NCBI GenBank assembly: GCA_964434955.1
Contig: CAYSXI010000037.1
Coordinates: 1-34,879, forward strand
Origin: JANQLU01 sp964434955
Lineage (GTDB): Bacteria > Planctomycetota > Planctomycetia > Pirellulales > Pirellulaceae
Reading direction: 5' to 3'
Length of the DNA: 34,879 nt
Positions 25,095-32,256 of this stretch are shown here, one piece after another. Below the pieces are notes generated by a model. It was given only the letters and a program-made list of their open reading frames with translations, searched no databases and was not told the origin of the DNA. Position numbers and translations under genes: made by a program. Positions within the stretch are counted from its first letter, which is position 1, and each line of letters starts with the position of its first letter.

Positions 25095-25349
25095 ATGCAA
25101 CGCGCGGAAGTAATTGGAATAACACACGCGACACTGAAACACGAGAGTATCAACGCAAGCAAAATGCTCATCGTGCAACCGTTGGCGGTTGATGACAAAA
25201 ACGATGGCTACCCGTTGTTGGTGATCGACACGGTTGGCGCCGGTTCGGGCGACATTGTTTTGATTACTAGTGACGGGCGTTTTGCCCGAAGTCATTTGGG
25301 AACCGACGTGACTCCGGTTCGTTGGACCACCATTGGAATTGAGGACTAG
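25095..25349 (+). CDS. BMC-P pentameric vertex protein 2
   Basis: An 84-residue EutN/CcmL-type vertex protein, the shortest of the three. RAEVIGITHATLKH at the start, SKMLIVQPLAVDD, LVIDTVGAGSGDIVLIT and a VRWTTIGIED end follow the family. The ATG at 25095 has GAGG seven bases upstream; the frame opens earlier, but a longer form would overlap the dehydrogenase end and add an unrelated tail. Its insert between the first two strands is short, like the basic CcmL form. Confidence 0.93.
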   Translation: MQRAEVIGITHATLKHESINASKMLIVQPLAVDDKNDGYPLLVIDTVGAGSGDIVLITSDGRFARSHLGTDVTPVRWTTIGIED

Positions 25350-25353
25350 CCTG

Positions 25354-26016
25354 GTGCACACGGAAGCCGACATCGAGAAGATTGTCGAACTCGTTACAAA
25401 ACGAGTCTTGGAAGCTTGCGCCGATTCGGCTAGCGCAAAACCAGAAATCGTGGACCACAGCAACGTCAACAACGTGATTGATTTGAGAGGTTTTTCCGTC
25501 ATCTCGAGTGAATTGTTGTCTCGAAACGGAGTTCGCAAAGGCACTTCCGTGATGATTGCGAACAGCGCGATCCTGACTCCTTCCGCCCGCGATGATGTCA
25601 AACACCTGTCTATCCAGCTGAAAGTATCGGGCTTGTCGAAAGCGAATCCAGGAAAAGCTTTGGGAGAATCAAAGATTCGCAAAAGTTGGGTCGTGATAAG
25701 CGAATCGGCGACGCCAGAAAAGGTCGACGCAAAACTGATCCAGCGAAAAGGGATTCAGCAATTGGTGACCGAGTCGATTGCCCAGATGCGAATTGGTAAC
25801 CATGTTTTGGCGCTATCAGAGCGACCCTTTTTGGCGGCCGCTTTGATGAACCGAAAACCCGAAGCCTTTGTCGCGGTGGTTTCCAAACCCAAATGCGTAG
25901 AACGCCTCAGACGCGAGCATCCGTTCAACGGATTTGTGTTGGATGCGGGCAAGGTAACGGAATGGCAGGACTGGCAAAAGGTTTTTCAGTATTCCCCTTT
26001 TGAGGGTGTGAGGTAG
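25354..26016 (+). CDS. Unknown BMC-associated protein with an encapsulation-like helix
   Basis: A 220-residue protein of unknown function, starting at a GTG at 25354 with GAGG nine bases upstream (the frame also opens at a TTG at 25333, within the preceding gene). Residues 4-21 (EADIEKIVELVTKRVLEA) form an amphipathic helix with the same spacing as the cargo helices of PduL and the aldehyde dehydrogenase, followed by a short linker. A middle motif, AILTPSARDDVKHLSI at 72-87, resembles a motif I recall from other BMC accessory proteins. The second half (109-220) looks alpha/beta, with VVISES, NHVLALSERPFLAAALMNRK and a FNGFVLD strand. No cofactor motif or set of catalytic residues stands out. 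It is placed four bases after one BMC-P gene and two before the next, so it is surely part of the system, and probably luminal. Confidence 0.8.
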   Translation: MHTEADIEKIVELVTKRVLEACADSASAKPEIVDHSNVNNVIDLRGFSVISSELLSRNGVRKGTSVMIANSAILTPSARDDVKHLSIQLKVSGLSKANPGKALGESKIRKSWVVISESATPEKVDAKLIQRKGIQQLVTESIAQMRIGNHVLALSERPFLAAALMNRKPEAFVAVVSKPKCVERLRREHPFNGFVLDAGKVTEWQDWQKVFQYSPFEGVR

Positions 26017-26018
26017 CC

Positions 26019-26324
26019 ATGCGAATCGCAAAAGTCGTCGGAAAAGTAACGCTCAATCGCAGCCTGGAACAATTTCAGAAGGCCACCTTGAAAATGGTTT
26101 TTCCATTGCAACGGGACGACCTGGAAGACTTGAATTCAAAGACAGATAAAAAAATTGACGCCGAAGAAACGCTCGTTGCCTGGGACCTCATAGGTGTCGG
26201 CGAAGGGGCTCTGGTGGCGATTAGTGAGGGCCCGGAAGCCTCGATGCCTTTCCGGCCGGAAATCAAACCAATCGATGCATCCATATGTGCTTTGCTGGAT
26301 GAAGTCCATCTGAAGCGCAAATAA
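26019..26324 (+). CDS. BMC-P pentameric vertex protein 3
   Basis: A 101-residue EutN/CcmL-type vertex protein. RIAKVVGKVTLNRSLEQ, TLKMVFPLQ, LVAWDLIGVGEGALVAISEG and KPIDASICALLDEVHL are in family order. It has a charged insert (RDDLEDLNSKTDKKIDAEE at 38-56) where the second vertex protein is short. It starts two bases after the unknown protein and ends 42 bases before the aldolase. Confidence 0.94.
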   Translation: MRIAKVVGKVTLNRSLEQFQKATLKMVFPLQRDDLEDLNSKTDKKIDAEETLVAWDLIGVGEGALVAISEGPEASMPFRPEIKPIDASICALLDEVHLKRK

Positions 26325-26366
26325 ACGTTCATTCCCATTTTCTCTTTTCTGCTCTGGGTCGACACC

Positions 26367-27248
26367 GTGGAAACTCAAAACATTTTTAAAATCAAACAGG
26401 ATATCTGCGAAATTGGCAGGCGAATCTACAACAAGGGATTTGCTGCAGCCAATGATGGCAACATCACCGTGCGGGTGTCGGAGAACGAGGTGCTTTGCAC
26501 GCCCACGATGCACAGCAAGGGGTTCTTGAAACCGGATGACATCTCGATGATCGACTTTACCGGGAAACAGATTTCCGGACGCAAGAAACGATCGAGTGAG
26601 GCGCTTTTGCACCTCGAGATTTATCGGCAACGTCCCGATCTCAGGAGCGTGGTCCATTGTCATCCGCCACATGCTACTGCGTTTGCAGTTGCGCGGGAGC
26701 CGATTCCGCAATGCGTTTTGCCCGAAGTCGAAGTGTTTCTCGGCGATGTGCCTATTACAAAATACGAAACGCCCGGCGGCCAAGATTTTGCCGACACGAT
26801 TCGTCCCTTTGTCGAACGAACCAATGTGATTGTTTTGGCAAACCACGGGACCGTGAGTTTTGGCGAGAGCGTTGAACGCGCCTACTGGTGGACGGAAATC
26901 CTGGATGCCTATTGTCGAATTCTTCTGTTGACCAAACAACTCGGCGGGATTCGATACATCAACGAAGAAAAGTCTCAGGAGTTGTTGGACCTGAAACAGA
27001 AGTGGGGATTCTCGGATCCTCGGAATACGGAGTCATACAAAGACTGCGATATTTGCGCGAACGATATCTTTCGCGACAGTTGGAAAGACACCGGCGTCGA
27101 GCGCCGAGCGTTTGACGCACCACCACCTGCTGCCAACAAATTGGCTCAAGGGAGTGAAAGCGGTTCGTCGAATCCGAGCCAACAAGAGCAACTCGTTCAG
27201 ATGATCACGGACCGGGTCGTTGCAGAACTCTCCCGGCAAAGCAAATAA
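26367..27248 (+). CDS. Class II aldolase of the BMC (fuculose/rhamnulose-phosphate type)
   Basis: A 293-residue zinc aldolase expected to split L-fuculose- or L-rhamnulose-1-phosphate to dihydroxyacetone phosphate and L-lactaldehyde. Zinc ligands are H97 and H99 (HCHPPHA) and H160 (ANHG); the acid/base glutamate is E78 in SSEALLH; N29-D30-G31-N32 and TPTMHSKG form the phosphate site. Unlike the roughly 215-residue E. coli FucA, it has an extension with a cysteine pair (DCDICAND at 226-233), a Pro/Ala/Gly/Ser linker (249-270) and a final amphipathic helix (271-290, QEQLVQMITDRVVAEL), a C-terminal encapsulation peptide. The start is a GTG. This gene feeds the aldehyde dehydrogenase. The exact sugar is not readable. 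Confidence 0.92.
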   Translation: METQNIFKIKQDICEIGRRIYNKGFAAANDGNITVRVSENEVLCTPTMHSKGFLKPDDISMIDFTGKQISGRKKRSSEALLHLEIYRQRPDLRSVVHCHPPHATAFAVAREPIPQCVLPEVEVFLGDVPITKYETPGGQDFADTIRPFVERTNVIVLANHGTVSFGESVERAYWWTEILDAYCRILLLTKQLGGIRYINEEKSQELLDLKQKWGFSDPRNTESYKDCDICANDIFRDSWKDTGVERRAFDAPPPAANKLAQGSESGSSNPSQQEQLVQMITDRVVAELSRQSK

Positions 27249-27263
27249 GGTGGATACAATCCA

Positions 27264-28199
27264 ATGAAGATTTCAATCATCGGTGGTGGAGGTCTGGTCG
27301 GTTCGTCCGCTGGATTTGCATTGCAGGCCAAAAACGTGGGCAGGGAAATCGCCCTGATCGATGTGAATCAAGAGCTTGCGGCTGGTCACGCGCTGGATTT
27401 GCAGCACGGATCTCCAAGCATGGCAAACCAACGCTTCGTGTCCGGATCCTACGAACACATTCCTGATAGTGACTTGATTTGCATCACTGCCGGGCTGCGA
27501 CGTCAGCCGGGGGAAAGCCGTTTGGACTTGATCAATCGCAATACGGGGTTGTTCGTTTCCATTCTCGAAAATGTCGCTCAGGCGGGCACCAAGGACTCGG
27601 CCATTGTGCTGGTGGTTTCAAACCCGGTGGACATCCTGACCTATGTTGCCGCTCAGAAACTGAATTTGCCGACGTCCCAGATTATCGGTCTTGGAACGCA
27701 ACTCGACACCATTCGATTTCAAAGCTTGCTTGCTGAGCATCTTTCCGTTCAACCTCAACAGGTCAACGCGCTGATTCTTGGGGAACATGGCGATAGTATG
27801 GTGCCGATTTGGTCCTCCGCGACGATCGCCGGCCTGCCTTTGGAAAAGTTTCCTGGCTGGAGTACCAACGATTCGCAAAAAATATTCGATCGTACGAAGG
27901 GTTCGGGCGCCGAAGTCATTAGTCGAAAAGGCGGTGCGGGTTTCGCTGTAGGCGTTGCCATCGCAGATGTTTGCGAAGCCGTGTTTGAAAACTCCAATGT
28001 CCTGCTTCCGGTTTCGTCTTATCAGGACGGGAGCTGTTACGACATCCGTGATGTTTCGCTTTCGGTACCGACGGTCATCGGCCGTTCCGGAGTGGTGGAC
28101 AAACTGGAACTCGAGCTTTGGTCGAAGGAAATGCAGTCTCTGAAAAACGGGGCAAGACTTCTGCGGCAAACCTTGGACAAGGTGCTTGCCGGTATTTGA
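27264..28199 (+). CDS. ldh: L-lactate dehydrogenase homologue of the BMC operon
   Basis: A 311-residue NAD-dependent dehydrogenase of the lactate/malate family. The NAD fold opens ISIIGGGGLVGSS at 3-15 with acidic D33; Q81 in RRQPGESR is the lactate-type discriminator (malate enzymes have Arg), R86 and the GEHGDSMV histidine are the catalytic pair. The usual threonine of the KGAT motif is alanine or glycine here (KGGAGF), which may alter the pocket. No encapsulation helix is visible. It is last in the operon, 15 bases after the aldolase, and probably links lactate or another 2-hydroxy acid to the NAD pool. The direction is unclear: lactate oxidation makes more NADH, pyruvate reduction would recycle it. 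Confidence 0.85.
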   Translation: MKISIIGGGGLVGSSAGFALQAKNVGREIALIDVNQELAAGHALDLQHGSPSMANQRFVSGSYEHIPDSDLICITAGLRRQPGESRLDLINRNTGLFVSILENVAQAGTKDSAIVLVVSNPVDILTYVAAQKLNLPTSQIIGLGTQLDTIRFQSLLAEHLSVQPQQVNALILGEHGDSMVPIWSSATIAGLPLEKFPGWSTNDSQKIFDRTKGSGAEVISRKGGAGFAVGVAIADVCEAVFENSNVLLPVSSYQDGSCYDIRDVSLSVPTVIGRSGVVDKLELELWSKEMQSLKNGARLLRQTLDKVLAGI

Positions 28200-28224
28200 T
28201 CCTTCCCAATACTCGGATGCAAAA

Positions 28225-29601
28225 TCAAAATAGGCGATTGTAGCCGTTGAGCGCTGCGACCCGATAAGCTTCCGCCATCGTCGGGTAGTTAAACGTTGTG
28301 TTCAGGAAATAGTTGAGCGAATTTCCCTCGCCTTTTTGCAACATGATGGCCTGGCCAATGTGGATGATTTCCGAAGCATTGGTGCCAAAACAATGGACGC
28401 CAAGAATCTCAAGCGTTTCACGGTGAAACAAAATCTTCAGCATGCCGACCGTTTGCCCAGAAATTTGCGCCCTGGCGAGGTTTGAAAATTTGGCATTGCC
28501 GACTTCGTAAGGAATTTTGGCTTCAGTCAGTTCTCGTTCCGTTTTTCCGACGCTACTGATTTCTGGCGACGTATAAATTCCGGAAGGAATTTCGCCGGCC
28601 ACCGAGAGGTCGGTTTCTAGCCCGAGGATCGCGCGAGCGGCCGCCCTGCCCTGTGTATGCGCGGCGCTCGCCAGCGAAGGAAAACCGATCACATCGCCGA
28701 CCGCATAGATATTCTCGGTCGCCGTTTGGAAATTGTCGTTGACCTCGAGATTTCCGCGCGAGTCGGGCTCGAGGCCAATCTTGTCCGTTCCCAGGTTGTC
28801 GCTGTTGCCCGTTCGACCGGCAGCCCACAACATGATGTCAGACTTGATTTGTTTGCCACTTTTCAACCGGACAACGACACCGTCGTCTTGACCCTGAATG
28901 TCTTCGTAACTTTCGTCATGCCGAACGACGATTCCTCGTTGCCGCATGTGATAGCTCAAAGCGTCGGCAATTTCATCGTCGAGGAAATCGAGCAGTCGCG
29001 ACCGGCTGTTAATCAAGTCAATTTTGATTTGAAGATTACGAAACATGGAAGCATATTCGCATCCGACAACTCCGGCGCCGAAAATGGCAATCGAAGATGG
29101 AATTCGGTCGAGGCCCAGAATGGAATCGCTATCGAAAATGCGGGGGTGCTGAAAGTCAAGGAAGTCGGGGCGGTAGGGGCGTGAACCCGTCGCGACGATA
29201 AAATGCTTCGCCTTCAGTTTCCCATGATCTTCAACTTCAATCGTATTCGCATCCAGAAATCTCGCGTGCCCAAACACGAGTTCCACTCGATTTCTTTGAT
29301 AGAATCCGCGACGCAAACGCTCTTGGCTCTCGATGACCGATCTCGCGCTGGATCGTAAGTCCTGCATGGACGGAATGACCTGAACCCCGACACGCTGCAT
29401 CAATGGGCTGTTAAGCGCCTCGGTCAATTGAAAGATCGAAAAGCGAAGTGCTTTGCTTGGGATGGTGCCCCAATGAGTACAAGAGCCGCCAACCCGGTTG
29501 GCTTTTTCAACCACAATGACCTTGCGTCCTGCTTTGGCCAGTTGGATAGCGGCACCTTCACCGCCGGGGCCGGACCCAATTATGATGACGTCGGCGTCCA
29601 T
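28225..29601 (-). CDS. sthA: Soluble pyridine nucleotide transhydrogenase (SthA-like)
   Basis: A 458-residue FAD protein that moves hydride between NADPH and NAD. The FAD fold starts DVIIIGSGPGGEGAA at 4-18. The redox motif reads GGSCTHWGTIPSKALR at 38-53, with C41 but T46 in place of the second cysteine; this single-cysteine form separates SthA from lipoamide dehydrogenase and glutathione reductase. The NAD fold (SIAIFGAGVVGCEYAS) and the C-terminal dimer motif (NYPTMAEAYRVAALNG) are present. It converges with the BMC operon 25 bases from ldh. It could balance the extra NADH or NADPH made there, but that link rests only on position. Confidence 0.93.
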   Translation of the reverse strand: MDADVIIIGSGPGGEGAAIQLAKAGRKVIVVEKANRVGGSCTHWGTIPSKALRFSIFQLTEALNSPLMQRVGVQVIPSMQDLRSSARSVIESQERLRRGFYQRNRVELVFGHARFLDANTIEVEDHGKLKAKHFIVATGSRPYRPDFLDFQHPRIFDSDSILGLDRIPSSIAIFGAGVVGCEYASMFRNLQIKIDLINSRSRLLDFLDDEIADALSYHMRQRGIVVRHDESYEDIQGQDDGVVVRLKSGKQIKSDIMLWAAGRTGNSDNLGTDKIGLEPDSRGNLEVNDNFQTATENIYAVGDVIGFPSLASAAHTQGRAAARAILGLETDLSVAGEIPSGIYTSPEISSVGKTERELTEAKIPYEVGNAKFSNLARAQISGQTVGMLKILFHRETLEILGVHCFGTNASEIIHIGQAIMLQKGEGNSLNYFLNTTFNYPTMAEAYRVAALNGYNRLF

Positions 29602-29773
29602 AAAATACTTTCTGCAAATTCGTTGCCGCTGCTTGGTTAACCGAAATTCCGTTGGTGTCGCAACGAAAAAGCCACGCCTGGATTCCCATCCAGATTCATT
29701 TGGTTGATTCGTGTCCGGATAAAACTATTCTTGGAGACGAAGAGAATCCTCTCAAGGTCACATCGGAATGAAT

Positions 29774-30910
29774 TCAAAGAACATTCCGAGATAAACGCAG
29801 AAATTCGAATCGTGGATCCGTTGATCCTTCCAGCAAATCGACCAGGTATTCTCCGATAACAGGCGCGAACTTGAATCCGTGTCCGGAAAATCCGGCAGCA
29901 ACGACCACATTGGGGGCACTTGGTAGCCGATCAAGAATAAAATGTTGATCCGGCGTGGTCGTGTACATGCAAATGCAATGCTTGCGATGTTCACACGAAC
30001 TGCGAATTCTTGACGCGAGAAATTGCTCGACGCGTTTCAAATCGTCTGGGCATGCCGATCGATCCAAATCAGATGGTTGAGTAACTTCTTCGCCACCGGT
30101 GTGTTCCGCAATCTTGAATCCCTTGCCATCGAAATTCGGAAAGCCATAGAAGTACCCGCCATTCGATTCAAATAGGAAGGTCGGAAAGACTCCCTGTGGG
30201 TCATTGATCTCCGGCAAATCGTACCAATGTTGATGTTTCCGGAGGACACGCATTGGGATCTGCTTGAGCTCGGCAAATTGACTGGCCCAGGTGTTGATCC
30301 AGGCGCCCGGACATAGGATCAGGTTCTTGGTCGTAAGGCTTCGATCGCCGATGGAAATTTCAATGGAGTTTCCTTCCAAATGAAAGTTGTCAATTTGCGA
30401 ATCAAAGGCAAACTCGGCACCCGCCGATTTTGCGGATTCGATCGCGGCGGTGACGCAGTCTTCCACCATCAAGATGCCGGCATTCTTTTCAAAAACGGCC
30501 ACGTCTTCATCTTCAAAATGGAACATGGGAAACCGACGTCGACACTCGGACGCGTCCATCTCCTCGTACTCGAGGTCGTGTTCAATCGCGCTTTCAATCA
30601 CTCCCGCGACGATGCCTTGTTCCCGACGACCAATTTGCAAAAGACTCGTGTCCTTCAACAGGGGCTTTTGAAATCCCTGCTCGAGCTCCCGCCATTTTTC
30701 AAAAGATTCGATGCTCAAGGGCACGTAAGACGGATGCTCAAAATAGGCACGGCGAATGATTCGCGTTCGGCCATGCGAGCTTCCACGATTGTGAGCCGGT
30801 CCAAGCTGGTCAATTCCCAAGACCTTGAGGCCACGTTTGGCCGCAGCATTCAAAGCAGCACTGCCCATACCGCCAACGCCAACGACAATACAGTCAAATG
30901 CGTTTGGCAT
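29774..30910 (-). CDS. Monomeric sarcosine oxidase / N-methyl-amino acid oxidase-like flavoprotein
   Basis: A 378-residue FAD-dependent amine oxidase. The FAD fold is DCIVVGVGGMGSAALNAAAK at 6-25, followed by the family motif GSSHGRTRIIRRAYFEHPSYVP at 43-64. A cysteine in HCICMYTTTPDQHFILD near the C-terminus matches the covalent-flavin cysteine of monomeric sarcosine oxidase, and GFSGHGFKFAPVIGE is the C-terminal FAD motif. The family takes N-methyl groups off glycine, tryptophan or related amines and makes formaldehyde or an equivalent and hydrogen peroxide. I chose the ATG at 30910; a TTG three codons earlier is possible. Exact substrate unknown. Confidence 0.87.
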   Translation of the reverse strand: MPNAFDCIVVGVGGMGSAALNAAAKRGLKVLGIDQLGPAHNRGSSHGRTRIIRRAYFEHPSYVPLSIESFEKWRELEQGFQKPLLKDTSLLQIGRREQGIVAGVIESAIEHDLEYEEMDASECRRRFPMFHFEDEDVAVFEKNAGILMVEDCVTAAIESAKSAGAEFAFDSQIDNFHLEGNSIEISIGDRSLTTKNLILCPGAWINTWASQFAELKQIPMRVLRKHQHWYDLPEINDPQGVFPTFLFESNGGYFYGFPNFDGKGFKIAEHTGGEEVTQPSDLDRSACPDDLKRVEQFLASRIRSSCEHRKHCICMYTTTPDQHFILDRLPSAPNVVVAAGFSGHGFKFAPVIGEYLVDLLEGSTDPRFEFLRLSRNVL

Positions 30911-30951
30911 GTGTTCCAATCAAATTAGTGTGAATGAATTTTGTTCACCAT

Positions 30952-30983
30952 ATTTTGTTTGTACTGAATTTTGTTTGTACTGA
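30952..30983 (+). repeat. Perfect 16-base tandem duplication
   Basis: The unit attttgtttgtactga occurs twice head to tail (30952-30967, 30968-30983), about 40 bases upstream of the sarcosine oxidase-like gene and 116 bases past the UXS stop. A partial copy (gaattttgtt) lies at 30937-30946. It may be a local slip duplication or a repeated binding site. Confidence 0.9.
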
Positions 30984-31099
30984 ATGGCAAATCAGAAAGC
31001 AGAATCTATCGCGATTTTAGAGCCCTGCCTATAGCGCAATTTCTCAGTTTTAAAATGCAATCACGCAGCTCTGAACCGATGGTCGAAAGCGCAAATCGC

Positions 31100-32074
31100 C
31101 TAGTAGTTGGGCGTCGGTGGGCGATACTGCTCCGGGTCGATTGTTTTAAACCATTCGATGGTCTTGGTGAGTCCTTCGCGGAGTGGAATTTTGGGCTCCC
31201 AATTCAAGAGGGATTTTGCCCGAGTGATATCGGGCTTTCGGCGAGTTGGATCGTCGTCCGGCAATGGTCGGTAGACCAATTTCGAAGAAGACTCGGTGAT
31301 TTCGATAATCATTTCCGCTAACTGTTTGATCGTGTATTCCCCCGGGTTACCAATGTTAACAGGCGATACATCGTCGGTATCCAGATTCATGAGGCGAATG
31401 ATTCCTTCGCACAGATCATCTCGGAAGCAAAATGATCGGGTTTGGGATCCGTCACCAAAAATCGTGATATCTTCGCCCGCGAGTGCCTGGCGGATGAAAT
31501 TGGAAACGACTCGCCCATCAAACGGATGCATTCTCGGACCGTAGGTATTAAAAATCCGTACGAGCCGGACCTGGGCCTTGTGCATTCGGTGGTAATCCAT
31601 GAACAGCGTTTCGGCCGCTCGTTTGCCTTCGTCATAGCAAGCCCGAATACCGATCGGATTCACGTTTCCGCGGTAGTCTTCGGTTTGGGGGTGGATTTCA
31701 GGGTCACCGTAAACTTCGCTCGTCGAGGCTTGCAGAATTCTCGCGTTGCAACGTTTCGCCATTCCCAACAAATTGATCGAGCCGACGACCGAGGTCTTCA
31801 TCGTCTTGATCGGGTTGTACTGATAGTGGCCTGGAGCCGCGGGGCAAGCCATGTTGTAAATCTGATCCACCTCAAGCCAGATGGGGTGAACGATGTCGTG
31901 TCGGATCAGCTCGAAGTTTGGTTTGCCAAGTAGATGGCTAACATTCAGTTTTTGACTTGTGAAAAAGTTGTCCAGACAGATGACATCATGTCCGTCGGCG
32001 ACCAAGCGTTCGCAGATGTGCGAACCAAGAAAACCTGCGCCGCCCGAAACCAAAATTCGTCTTAATTTGCTCAC
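31100..32074 (-). CDS. UDP-glucuronate decarboxylase (UXS-type SDR)
   Basis: A 324-residue extended short-chain dehydrogenase that converts UDP-glucuronate to UDP-xylose for cell-surface polysaccharide. The NAD fold is ILVSGGAGFLGSH at 7-19, the active-site triad is T118/S119-E120 and Y147-x3-K151, within the family signatures STSEVYGDPEIHPQ and GNVNPIGIRACYDEGKR. RIFNTYGPRMHPFDGRVVSNF is also typical of UXS rather than RmlB. I set the start at a GTG at 32074, eight bases after an AGG, giving the normal N-terminus MSKLRRILVSGG; the frame opens 15 bases earlier at a TTG. No other polysaccharide gene is close. Confidence 0.92.
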   Translation of the reverse strand: MSKLRRILVSGGAGFLGSHICERLVADGHDVICLDNFFTSQKLNVSHLLGKPNFELIRHDIVHPIWLEVDQIYNMACPAAPGHYQYNPIKTMKTSVVGSINLLGMAKRCNARILQASTSEVYGDPEIHPQTEDYRGNVNPIGIRACYDEGKRAAETLFMDYHRMHKAQVRLVRIFNTYGPRMHPFDGRVVSNFIRQALAGEDITIFGDGSQTRSFCFRDDLCEGIIRLMNLDTDDVSPVNIGNPGEYTIKQLAEMIIEITESSSKLVYRPLPDDDPTRRKPDITRAKSLLNWEPKIPLREGLTKTIEWFKTIDPEQYRPPTPNY

Positions 32075-32256
32075 GTGGATACCTGCCAATGTTTGTGGAG
32101 AGCTTATTGTAAAATTTTTGTGACCAGCGAAACAGGATAGGCAAACGAATTCCCTGTTTTGATCGGCAAGTGAGGGAACTTAGCGTTTCCATGCTCGTCG
32201 AATTCCTGTGTTACCAAACGTCATGGAAAGTTCTCTCCAAACATCGAAGGGGCGAT

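Noticed and set aside
20010..28199. Propanediol (pdu), ethanolamine (eut) or glycyl-radical BMC
   Set aside because: No diol dehydratase, ammonia lyase, glycyl radical enzyme, activase or B12-related gene is present, while a class II aldolase is.
28225..29601. Lipoamide dehydrogenase
   Set aside because: The second cysteine of the redox pair is threonine (C41-THWG-T46), the pattern of soluble transhydrogenase.
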